From: Algirhabdus cladophorae
GTDB taxonomy: Bacteria > Pseudomonadota > Alphaproteobacteria > Rhodobacterales > Rhodobacteraceae
Length of the DNA: 64,000 nt
Assembly: GCF_044772865.1 (NCBI RefSeq)
Contig: NZ_CP173029.1
Location: 930,001-994,000, forward strand
Reading direction: 5' to 3'
This document shows positions 9,801 through 16,402 of this stretch, in pieces. Under the pieces are notes generated by a model. That model was given only the letters and a program-made list of their open reading frames with translations, ran no database searches and was not told where the DNA came from. The first letter of the stretch is position 1; each line of letters starts with the position of its first letter. The position numbers and the translations under genes were made by a program.

Positions 9801-12372
9801 CGATGCGGAAAAGTCTGATCTGACCCTGTCGCGTTTTGGCAATGATCTGATTGTGACGCTGTCGAATGGCGATGTGATCACGATCTTGGGTCAACTGGAT
9901 GAAGACGAACGCAAATCGATAGATCAATTCCAATTCTCGGATTTCTCAAGCTGGAGCCGCGAACAGATCCGCAACGAATTGATGTCGGATATGAAGGCCA
10001 CCGGCGCGGTTGTGGGCACAGAACTGAACGAACGCTACCTGCACTTTAGCGGTGATGGTTCTTATACAATCTCGGACTATGACCGCTTCCAAGGCGAAGA
10101 CCGGTTGGTGTTCATGGATGTTGAAGCCGACGATATGTTGGTGTCGCGCAACGGCAATGATCTGATTTTGAACCTGACAAATGGTGAAAGCATCACCATT
10201 TTGGGTCAATTGAACTCGGATGGCCGTCGTACCATTGAAAACTTTGAGTTCAGCGACTTCTCGTCTGCCACGGCGGCCGAGATGGCTGCGCGCCTGACCG
10301 AAGACATGCAAGAAGCGGGTCTGGTTGTGGGCACAACGGCCAATGACGTCTACACCCATGCGTTGGGCGACGGGACCTATGACATCGACGAAATGGGCGG
10401 CCGCTCGACTGATAAATTGGTGCTGAGCGATCAGTTACCCGAGGACGTCAGCCTGACACGCATTGACGACAATATGGTTCTGACCCTGTCGAATGGGGAA
10501 ATCCTGACTGTCGTTAATCAGTTCGGCTCTGACTATGATTCCGCTGTTGAAACGGTCGAATTCTCGGATGGCAGCGTTTGGACCCACCAGATTATGCGCA
10601 ACCTTGCGGTGGACAGCCAAAAGGCCAGCGGATTGGTCACAACCACGATCTGGTCCGAAGTTATCAGCCATGCCGCAGGCGACGGATCCTACACAATCAC
10701 TGGGCCAGACAATGTTGGCAACAGCTCGGATGAGCTGCATTTGACCGATCTGAACCAAGCGAGCATTACGATTGTGCGGGTTGATCTGGATCTACAAATT
10801 GTCTTGCCAAATGCCGAAATCATCACATTGGACGGATACTTTGACCCCGAAATGCAATGGCAGCTGGAACGCATACGCTTTGCAGATGACAGTGTGGTCA
10901 GCAACATCCTTGGAATTGCGCCCACCTCTGATGGGATTGTGTCGGGCACATTCGAAGCCGATGTGATTGACGCCAGCTACTTTGATGTGGATCTGGATAC
11001 GATTACGGACAATGGCCAAACCATCCAAGGGGGCGGCGGCGCTGATCAGATTTATGACGGCGACGGCGACGATATTGTCGAAGGTGGCGCAGGCAGTGAC
11101 CGTTTCTATGCAGGCGCGGGGGCTGATGCCTATGACGGCGGTGAAGGCAGCCAAGATACCGTTTACTATTCCTTGGCCACATCCAGCGTGTCCGTGGATG
11201 CCTCGGATCTGGATGACAACAACGGCATCGCCATGGGCGACACCTTTGTGGACGTCGAGCGGATCTTTGGGTCTGACTTTGGTGACAGCCTGACAACCGG
11301 TGGATCCATCGTTTATGTCTATGGACGCAGCGGCAACGACTTGCTGACCGATGACGAAGGACTGGACACACTGCGCGGCGGCGACGGCGCGGATACGTTC
11401 CGTTTTGTAGCAGAAGACGGTGAAACCGACATCGTGCTGGACTTTGAAGTTGGCACGGATGTGCTGGACTTTAGCCGCTGGGGTGTCGAAACATTCGAAC
11501 AACTGGGCTTTGCAGATAGCGGCGATGGCGGGACTTTGGTCAGCTTTGGTGCAGAAGCGGTGCTGTTGGAAGGCGTTGATTTGACCTCGGCAGGGGATCT
11601 GACCTCGGCTGATATCATCTTTGCGGCAGTGCAGGATGATCCAGATGATCCCGTGCAAGGCGGCGAGACGATCACAGGCACCGAAGGGCGCGATGTGATT
11701 GATGCCACCTATGAAGATGCTGACGGTAATATGATCAATGACGATGGTCAGACGATCCTTGGCCTGAAGGGTGCCGACAAAATCTTTGACGGGGCGGGGG
11801 ATGATGTGGTGCGCGGCGGTCGCGGTCGCGATGTGTTCCAAGCCGGTGAAGGTGCGGACGCCTACTATGGTGGCAAGAACAATCGTGACGAGATTTCCTA
11901 CACCAGCTCAACCGAGGCTGTGATGATCTTTGGCGATAACTCTGGGATCAACTCGGGTATCGGTATGGGCGACACCCTCGACGGGGTCGAGGTTCTCACT
12001 GGGTCCAAATACAGTGATATGCTCTTTGCTGGTGGCGATGTGGTCTACCTCAGTGGGCGTAACGGCAACGACATCCTTTATGACAGTGCTGCGTCCAACT
12101 TCCTCAAAGGGGGTAACAACTCGGACACCTTTGTATTTGGTGTTGATGGCAAAACCGAACGGGTCTTGGACTTTAAACTGGCGGATGACGTCATGGATAT
12201 CAGTGCATGGGGGGCCACATCGATCGATGATCTGACCTTCAAAGAACTGCAATCTGATGGTCAACCTGCTGGGCGTTTGGTCATTCGCTATGGCGGTGAA
12301 CGGCTAGAGATCGACGGCTATGCCGAGGCCGATTTCGGTGGCTTTACGGACGACCACTTTATCTTTGCATAA
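3859..12372 (+). CDS. Giant RTX exoprotein with orphan Hint C-half and 14 tandem 105-aa repeats
   Basis: A 2837-residue acidic, calcium-binding-type exoprotein, presumably exported by type I secretion. Residues 54-75 (VYNFEVAGTHTYIAGG...VHN-T) are the C-terminal block of a Hint domain, but no N-terminal Hint block precedes it. Residues about 80-590 include a glycine-rich hydrophobic helix (about 373-403, FGPMIITAVIAFAIGKIFDA), a candidate pore-forming or acylated region given the HlyC-like gene upstream. Residues about 595-893 hold RTX nonapeptides (GGxGxDxxx). Residues 894-2362 are 14 tandem modules with GDGSYxIxDYDR and HCBP-related blocks. Residues 2363-2837 are two copies of an RTX module with serralysin-like ends (DTFVFG...VLDFKLADDVMDISAWG). 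The C-terminus FTDDHFIFA fits a type I secretion signal. The ATG at 3859 follows AAGGAAT. Function (toxin, adhesin or ice/surface protein) is not determined. Confidence 0.93.
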   Translation: MSVAAKNQSAPMFQVGDVVQSFMVSESDLANIAKAPVMEAPFEGPDQKLARHTVYNFEVAGTHTYIAGGYRVHNTSTLDFYDPDENGMITDVYTDDEGRLVFESISDDGGRWKVYSTTPSGQNTTTVTKEYTLGVFNEATGQIETRFYLQQDNYYELIDGEQVLVDIEIGEIYQLYGDEVGGGVADVLTPFILEAIGAESPLEQLVAGTMINTLIQNIAEGGLNVLHHSILDTPTNGEAVGEMIFGAWEDFGIDLAVNGLETATSLISQVIMAEIFGSLEPDNIGEAFMQALVSEGINNVIEFGVSSLVDSIWGADSAIGQAYNPAAFNFGDIMSYASLFLNLAINELLPPLETQEGQIASALTKVFLGGSKFGLTGAFATFGPMIITAVIAFAIGKIFDAIFDKDPQAFATLSFDPLEQEWSITDVFSDDGGNVQLARQLADNVDEKLEEIVELLQSTDHSYEDGFSIRIGHYEESLRNGDGNNYANDQPDVILASIIDALLHMSVSDGNLKAVRALDLDGLAEATADMTAKEAYSFVYTRLKIARDFQIYLENTAYINNIILTAPESALAKSWLATILAASEAGLNEGYTFAGADGDNLLLASDGNDNLAGGAGNDEIRAYDGDDIVDGGADDDLLSGGVGADTIIGGTGIDRVTFDNAGEGVEMSLLSGTGSVGDAQGDTYDGIEDITGTFFSDVLEGDGGANDIDAGNGSDTVFGRGGADTIRGGEGNDTIEGNGGNDTIYGDEGEDEIFGQVGDDSLFGGADADVLWGASGNDTLDGGGGDDLLYGDLAEDVSIAGDDVISGGAGDDMMHGGEGADSFDGGEGTDTVNYIHSTSGVYASLSEGLGRVNGLVETYASVENVVGSIFNDRIAGDGGANVFEGLTGDDIFYGSGGADTYIYSFGDGNDLISDDSTDGAIDKLVFTDINVDDVEFASTSGEDLVISFGDGTTMRILDQFRLGDRYAIETIEFADDTFNLQDIRNKSTADQKASGRVIGTDETDLYVHRLGDGSYQITDYDPSGRLDRLIFADVEKDDVRFYSENDDDLIIILPNGETVAFDQHFASHSQRQLEEIRFSNGESLNFEEISRKAVADSKEFGLVRGSDFADTYLHRQGDGSYRIADYDTSGRNDRLILQDVTADQVTFTRGESDELEIRFANGEIITIDEQFDSSGNHTIEEIRFSDNTFMNLSEMAAKAADDAKGSGTVVGTVFSDTYIHSLGDGSYQISDYDTAGRIDRLTLDDVNAEDVTFRSTGGEDLIITFSNGEMLQIVDQFTENSNYGVEVIEFADGTQLGPSEIRAKSAEDSKDYGYVRGTDFADSYTHTTGDGSYRINDYDNDSRPDSLTFTDIARASATLFRLENDLYIVLDTGERIVVEQHFESNYQIESFVFSDGVIITGGGVTAELTDVSTFPEFVTGTTEDETYTYTLGDGDLVITDYYRFKGNDELVFTGVNAADVKVSRAGQDLLLIMPDDSVITLRLQLNENEQDGIETIVWDDETTWTRADMRNQMVADAKEDGVVTGTQLDEAYVHTTGDGSYSIDDYDRFIGNDSLTFTDILPEDVSLARVGFDLLIAIDGGEQVVIRNQFFDNLQYSIETIVFANDGDPITWNTGDIRDRVVEDMKASGTVVGTQEDEDYVHTSGDGSYTIKDYDRFIGNDTLTFTDLNPEDVTVSRAGDDVILTLSTGEIIVIERALQEDRQYQIEQIIFADDTTWTGADLRNQMVEDTKSTGITLGTQLDENYVHTLGDGSYRISDYDRFIGTDTLEFTDVDRDDVVFGRAGPDLTLTLPNGEMITLVRQLDENNQYGLEEVIFASGASLDRGGLRDAMVAQMKALGIVVGTQNDERYVHAAGDGSYIIEDYDRFIGNDSLEFTDLFSTDAVFGSAGDDLLIRLSSGETITVLNYLTEDRQNALESIQFADNVSYNNAQVRNRIVQDQKAEGIVFGSENDETFTHTMGDGSYVISEYDRFLGNDVLYFTDAEKSDLTLSRFGNDLIVTLSNGDVITILGQLDEDERKSIDQFQFSDFSSWSREQIRNELMSDMKATGAVVGTELNERYLHFSGDGSYTISDYDRFQGEDRLVFMDVEADDMLVSRNGNDLILNLTNGESITILGQLNSDGRRTIENFEFSDFSSATAAEMAARLTEDMQEAGLVVGTTANDVYTHALGDGTYDIDEMGGRSTDKLVLSDQLPEDVSLTRIDDNMVLTLSNGEILTVVNQFGSDYDSAVETVEFSDGSVWTHQIMRNLAVDSQKASGLVTTTIWSEVISHAAGDGSYTITGPDNVGNSSDELHLTDLNQASITIVRVDLDLQIVLPNAEIITLDGYFDPEMQWQLERIRFADDSVVSNILGIAPTSDGIVSGTFEADVIDASYFDVDLDTITDNGQTIQGGGGADQIYDGDGDDIVEGGAGSDRFYAGAGADAYDGGEGSQDTVYYSLATSSVSVDASDLDDNNGIAMGDTFVDVERIFGSDFGDSLTTGGSIVYVYGRSGNDLLTDDEGLDTLRGGDGADTFRFVAEDGETDIVLDFEVGTDVLDFSRWGVETFEQLGFADSGDGGTLVSFGAEAVLLEGVDLTSAGDLTSADIIFAAVQDDPDDPVQGGETITGTEGRDVIDATYEDADGNMINDDGQTILGLKGADKIFDGAGDDVVRGGRGRDVFQAGEGADAYYGGKNNRDEISYTSSTEAVMIFGDNSGINSGIGMGDTLDGVEVLTGSKYSDMLFAGGDVVYLSGRNGNDILYDSAASNFLKGGNNSDTFVFGVDGKTERVLDFKLADDVMDISAWGATSIDDLTFKELQSDGQPAGRLVIRYGGERLEIDGYAEADFGGFTDDHFIFA
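6538..10944 (+). repeat. Fourteen tandem coding repeats of about 315 bp
   Basis: In-frame modules averaging 104.9 codons, each opening with G(T/S)xxxDxYxHxxGDGSYxIxDYD and ending with an HCBP-related block (FxNGExIxIxxQ, IExIxFxD) and an alpha-helical linker (RNxMVxDxKxxG). Modules 2-4 share DYDxxGRxDRL, and 7-11 share DYDRF(I/L)GND/TD. This indicates two separate rounds of duplication. Module 1 and module 14 are the most diverged. Recurrent GGCGAYGGATCCTAC at the DNA level shows relatively recent copying among the central units. Confidence 0.9.
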
Positions 12373-12379
12373 ACCCGGT

Positions 12380-12401
12380 GCTGGGGGATCAGTCCCCCAG
12401 C
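12380..12401. terminator. Hairpin between convergent RTX and putA genes
   Basis: A perfect 9-bp stem (GCTGGGGGA, loop TCAG, TCCCCCAGC) lies 8 bases after the RTX stop and covers the putA stop codon. No strong T-run follows on either side, so it may act as a shared weak terminator or mRNA end protector. Confidence 0.5.
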
Positions 12402-15400
12402 AAAGCCGCGTTTCCGCCAGCGGCTGTTGTGTCGATGCAAACGTGGTGTTCTTCAAACCACCACGCATCGATATCGCGCTCGACGATTAACGGCACGATG
12501 GGCCCGTCTTGGGCTGCAAGGGTCTGGCGCAGTTCACAGGCCGCATCGGCCTCGCCCCAAAACAAAACCGCATGGGCGTCTGCCATGTTGCTGGTCACAG
12601 GGCAGCCGTGCCCATGAACCAGTGCTTTTTGTGCGTGACGATCTGCATCCGTAGGGCCTGCGCAGAAAAACGCGCCTCGAGGTTTAATATGCAGGGTGTT
12701 GGATTCCCCCGTGGGACCCGGCAAATGGATCACAGGATCCAGATCAAGCAACGCAGGTGTCGCGCGAAAGCGGTTAAGGTAGTTCGGCCCGCCAGCCTTT
12801 GGTCCCGTGCCCGACAGGCCCGTGCCGCCAAACGGCTGACTGCCGACGATAGCGCCGATTTGGTTGCGGTTGATATAAATGTTGCCCGCTTGGACGCCTT
12901 GAACAGCGGTTTCAACCCGGCTGTCGATCCGGCTGTGCATCCCAAAGGTCAGGCCATAGCCGGTGGCGTTGATGTCGGAAATCACCTTAGGCAACGCATC
13001 GGCCTGATAGGTAGCAATGTGCAGAACTGGGCCAAAAACCTCTTCCTTCAGATCAGCGATACCTGTGACCTCAAGCGCTACTGGCCCCACAAAACAACCG
13101 CTCTGCGGCGCTGAAATTGCTTTGAGGATCTTTGATTTTGCCACATAGTCGGTAATCTTTTTCTGGGCGGTTGTGTCAATGATCGGACCGATATCACAGG
13201 ATTTGGCCCATGGATCACCCACCTCCAACAGGTCCATTGCCCCAAATAGCATTGTCTTAATCTCAGCGGCGATATCTTCTTGGATATAGAGGCAGCGTAG
13301 CGCCGAACAGCGCTGCCCAGCGGATTGAAAGGCCGAGGCCAGCACATCGCGCACCACTTGTTCGGGCAGGGCGCTGCTGTCGACGATCATGGCGTTCAAG
13401 CCACCAGTTTCTGCGATCAGAGGGGCGTCTGCCGGGGCGTGCTGGGCCATCGCGCGATTGATGGTCTGGGCTGTGGCTGTAGATCCGGTAAAGCACGTCG
13501 CATTCAGCGTCGGCAACGCGCTGAGGGCTGCACCGATGTCAGCACCTTTGCCCTGCAAGACCTGAAATGCAGTGGCGGGGACACCTGCGCGCTGCATCAA
13601 AGTGGCACAAAACCAGCCCGTGATCGGCGTTTGTTCGGCGGGCTTTGCCAACACAGCATTGCCTGTTGCCAAAGCGGCTGCAATTTGTCCGGTAAAGATC
13701 GCCGCGGGAAAGTTCCAAGGCGAGATGCACAGTACCGTGCCCCGTGGCGCGCTGTCGCCATCTTGTTCTGCTTGGGCTGCATAATAGCGCAGAAAATCAA
13801 CGGCTTCGCGCAATTCTGCTTCACAATCGATGAGTGTTTTTCCAGCTTCACGGGCCAGTATGGCAAAGAGTTCGGCCGCATTTTCCTCATAAAGATCGGC
13901 GGCCTTTGACAGGATTTTGGCACGTTCCGCCGCAGGGACGGACCATGGCTTTGCGGCTTGAGCGGCTTGCGCGACGTCCGTTTGTGTGGCCCAAATAACG
14001 TGGCCGATTGGTTGCGTTGGCGTGGCAGGATTGAACAGAGATTGCGTCGCGCCGCCTTCGGATTTGTTGGCCAAAAGGGATGTTGCCCCCCATGTTTTGG
14101 AGGCAAAAGCCTCGCGCGCAGACCAAAGGGCCTGCAATGCCATAGGGTCGGTCAAGTCACGCCCCATCGAATTGGGCCGTTGAGGTTGGTAGAGGTTTGG
14201 CGGCAGTTGGGTCGATGAGTTTTCGGCAGGGTTGGGGAGTGCCATTGCACTGACAAACGGATCGGCCGCAACAACCTCGGCGGGGACATCGACGTCGACG
14301 ATTTGGTTCACAAAGGAACTGTTCGCGCCGTTCTCTAACAATCGGCGCACCAGATAGGCCAGCAGATCACGATGGGCCCCGACGGGCGCGTAAATTCGGC
14401 AACGGGTCCCGTGTTGCTGCTGCACGATCCCGTGCAAGGCCTCGCCCATGCCGTGAAGGCGTTGAAACTCAAATGCAGTTCCAGAATTGCGGGCCAAATC
14501 CAGAACTGCGGCCACGGTTCGTGCATTGTGTGTGGCAAATTGCGGATAGATCCGATCGCCCATAGCCAACAGCTTTTTCGCGCAGGCCATATAGCTGACG
14601 TCGGTGGCGCATTTGTTGGTAAAGACCGGAAACCCATCAAGGCCCAGAACCTGCGCTTGCTTGATCTCGGTGTCCCAATAGGCACCTTTGACCAAACGCA
14701 CCATGATCTGGCGATCAAGGTTTTGCGCAAGGGCATAAAGCCAATCCAACACATGCGCAGCCCGTTTTCCATAAGCCTGGACGACCACTCCAAATCCATC
14801 CCAATCTGCAAGCGATGGGTCGCTGAGAACCGCCTCGATCACATCGAGCGATAGGTCGAGTCTGTCGGCCTCTTCGGCATCGATATTAAATCCGATCCCC
14901 GCTGATTTTGCCAAAAGCGCCAACGAACGCGTGCGCGGGACCAGAATTTCCATCACCTTCTCTTGCTTGAGCTGCTCATACCGCGGATAGAGCGCCGAGA
15001 GCTTGACGGATATGCCCGGATTGTCGGCGATGCTGTCACCCAAAGCGTGCTTGGCCAATTCGGAAATCGCGTCGCTGTAGGCCAGATGATAGCGTTTGGC
15101 ATCTGCATCGGTGCGCGCGGCCTCGCCAAGCATATCAAACGAATAACGATAGCCCTGCTTTTGCGCCTCTTTGCCGTTTTCCAAGGCCTCTTCAATCGTG
15201 CGCCCCAACACAAATTGCGCGCCCATTTCGCGCATGGCGCGGGCAACAGCGCGGCGGATCACAGGTTCGCCCAAACGTTTGATTGCATGGCGCAGGGTTT
15301 GGCCGACGCCTGCATGGCTTTGATCATCCAGTACGGTGCCCGTAATGAGCAGGGCCCAGGTTGAGGCGTTGACAAGTGACGAGGCCGATTGCCCAAGATG

Positions 15401-15721
15401 TTTGCCCCATTCGGACGGCACTATCTTGTCTTCGATCAGGGCATCGATGGTGGCGGTGTCGGGCACGCGCAATAGGGCCTCGGCCAAACACATCAGGGCG
15501 ACACCTTCGTCCGTGGACAGGCCATATTCCTCTAAAAACAGTTCCATCATGCTGGTTGTGCCACTGCTGCGGATGTCTTTGACCAAGGCGATCGCCCGAT
15601 CGGTGATGTCCGTCCGTTGGGTAGGGGTCAGATCGGCTGTGGTGATTAGCGCCTCAACGGCTTCAAATTCCGGCTGTCGTATAGCCAAACGCATGGATGT
15701 TCTGTGAATTTCTAAGGACAT
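12389..15721 (-). CDS. putA: Bifunctional proline dehydrogenase / glutamate semialdehyde dehydrogenase PutA
   Basis: A 1110-residue enzyme oxidising proline to glutamate in two FAD- and NAD-dependent steps. The N-terminal half carries the proline dehydrogenase barrel (GISVKLSALYPRYEQ, MVRLVKGAYWDTEI, FATHNARTV, EFQRLHGMGE). The C-terminal half is an aldehyde dehydrogenase with ISPWNFPAAIFTGQ, catalytic Glu in AETGGLNAM (about 770) and nucleophile Cys in AGQRCSALR (about 803). The ATG at 15721 has AGAGGAAA 7 bases upstream; a TTG two codons earlier is less likely. It is shorter than E. coli PutA because the N-terminal ribbon-helix-helix DNA-binding domain is absent; regulation is left to the divergent Lrp-family gene. 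Confidence 0.96.
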   Translation of the reverse strand: MSLEIHRTSMRLAIRQPEFEAVEALITTADLTPTQRTDITDRAIALVKDIRSSGTTSMMELFLEEYGLSTDEGVALMCLAEALLRVPDTATIDALIEDKIVPSEWGKHLGQSASSLVNASTWALLITGTVLDDQSHAGVGQTLRHAIKRLGEPVIRRAVARAMREMGAQFVLGRTIEEALENGKEAQKQGYRYSFDMLGEAARTDADAKRYHLAYSDAISELAKHALGDSIADNPGISVKLSALYPRYEQLKQEKVMEILVPRTRSLALLAKSAGIGFNIDAEEADRLDLSLDVIEAVLSDPSLADWDGFGVVVQAYGKRAAHVLDWLYALAQNLDRQIMVRLVKGAYWDTEIKQAQVLGLDGFPVFTNKCATDVSYMACAKKLLAMGDRIYPQFATHNARTVAAVLDLARNSGTAFEFQRLHGMGEALHGIVQQQHGTRCRIYAPVGAHRDLLAYLVRRLLENGANSSFVNQIVDVDVPAEVVAADPFVSAMALPNPAENSSTQLPPNLYQPQRPNSMGRDLTDPMALQALWSAREAFASKTWGATSLLANKSEGGATQSLFNPATPTQPIGHVIWATQTDVAQAAQAAKPWSVPAAERAKILSKAADLYEENAAELFAILAREAGKTLIDCEAELREAVDFLRYYAAQAEQDGDSAPRGTVLCISPWNFPAAIFTGQIAAALATGNAVLAKPAEQTPITGWFCATLMQRAGVPATAFQVLQGKGADIGAALSALPTLNATCFTGSTATAQTINRAMAQHAPADAPLIAETGGLNAMIVDSSALPEQVVRDVLASAFQSAGQRCSALRCLYIQEDIAAEIKTMLFGAMDLLEVGDPWAKSCDIGPIIDTTAQKKITDYVAKSKILKAISAPQSGCFVGPVALEVTGIADLKEEVFGPVLHIATYQADALPKVISDINATGYGLTFGMHSRIDSRVETAVQGVQAGNIYINRNQIGAIVGSQPFGGTGLSGTGPKAGGPNYLNRFRATPALLDLDPVIHLPGPTGESNTLHIKPRGAFFCAGPTDADRHAQKALVHGHGCPVTSNMADAHAVLFWGEADAACELRQTLAAQDGPIVPLIVERDIDAWWFEEHHVCIDTTAAGGNAALLGD

Positions 15722-15847
15722 GTGCAATTTCCTCTTGTATTTTCCAATAAGTTAACAAATTGTAACAAGACGGATTGCTCTATTTCGGGCGTGCCGATGG
15801 GAAATTAGATTGAATTTTTTAAATATATTAGTCGATTGGAATTTGAA

Positions 15848-16333
15848 ATGAACCCAACTTGGGAATTAGACCGCTTTGACCTGAAGATTCTTCAGATTCT
15901 GTCGGCGGAAGGTCGTATGCCGGTAACGGAACTGTCAAAAAAAGTGGGCCTGTCCAAGACACCCTGTCAGAACCGCTTGAATAAGCTGGTGCGCAACGGA
16001 GCGATTGTCGGATTTCGCGCGGTGGTCAATCCCACGGTTTTGGATCGCTCTCATATCACTTTTGTTGAGGTCAAACTGTCGGACACACGCGAAAGCGCGC
16101 TCAAGGAATTTGATCAGGCAGCCCGCAGTGTAAGCGAGATCGAGGAATGTCATATGATTGCGGGTGGCTTTGACTATCTGCTGAAGGTCCGCAGTCGGGA
16201 TATCAAGGATTATCGTTATGTTTTAGGAAGTGTTATCAGTGGCTTACCCCATGTGGCCAACACTGCAACCCATGTGGTTATGGAACCGATCAAGGATCAG
16301 TCTGAAGGCGTTGCTGAGGTTGAAATGGGGTAA
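15848..16333 (+). CDS. putR: Lrp/AsnC-family regulator, probable PutR
   Basis: A 161-residue Lrp-type protein. It has an N-terminal winged helix-turn-helix (LDRFDLKILQILSAEGRMPV, LSKKVGLSKTPCQNRLNKL) and a C-terminal ligand-binding RAM domain (VEECHMIAGGFDYLLKV-like: EIEECHMIAGGFDYLLKV). The ATG at 15848 has GGA about 8 bases upstream; homology begins right after it. It is divergent from putA across about 125 bases. In alphaproteobacteria this arrangement is typical of PutR, the proline-responsive activator of putA, so the function is inferred from both family and position. Binding sites are expected in the AT-rich gap 15722-15847. Confidence 0.88.
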   Translation: MNPTWELDRFDLKILQILSAEGRMPVTELSKKVGLSKTPCQNRLNKLVRNGAIVGFRAVVNPTVLDRSHITFVEVKLSDTRESALKEFDQAARSVSEIEECHMIAGGFDYLLKVRSRDIKDYRYVLGSVISGLPHVANTATHVVMEPIKDQSEGVAEVEMG

Positions 16334-16343
16334 TCACCCTATA

Positions 16344-16373
16344 GGTTAACGCAGCGTCATATGGTTAACTCTG
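16344..16373 (+). promoter_or_regulatory. Paired GGTTAAC element upstream of the second RTX gene
   Basis: GGTTAAC at 16344-16350 and GGTTAACTCTG at 16363-16373, about 30-60 bases before the chosen start of the RTX gene. It mirrors the element before the first RTX operon (3274-3310), including the CTCTG tail of the second half. Confidence 0.4.
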
Positions 16374-16402
16374 CGGTATATTTGTACCGAGGACTTACAG
16401 AG

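Noticed and set aside
6538..10944. Regular repeats that could suggest a CRISPR or satellite array
   Set aside because: The period is in frame, about 315 bp, and codes for conserved protein modules; there are no short identical repeats with unique spacers.
10792..11841. Long open frames on the minus strand across the RTX genes (also 4003-4923, 5374-6366, 7753-8784, 20891-21802)
   Set aside because: They mirror the GGxGxD codon pattern of the sense strand, have low-complexity compositions and no ribosome sites or family motifs.
12389..15721. PutA as an autoregulator with its own DNA-binding domain
   Set aside because: The protein starts directly in the dehydrogenase part; the ribbon-helix-helix region of long PutA proteins is missing, and an Lrp-type gene stands next to it.
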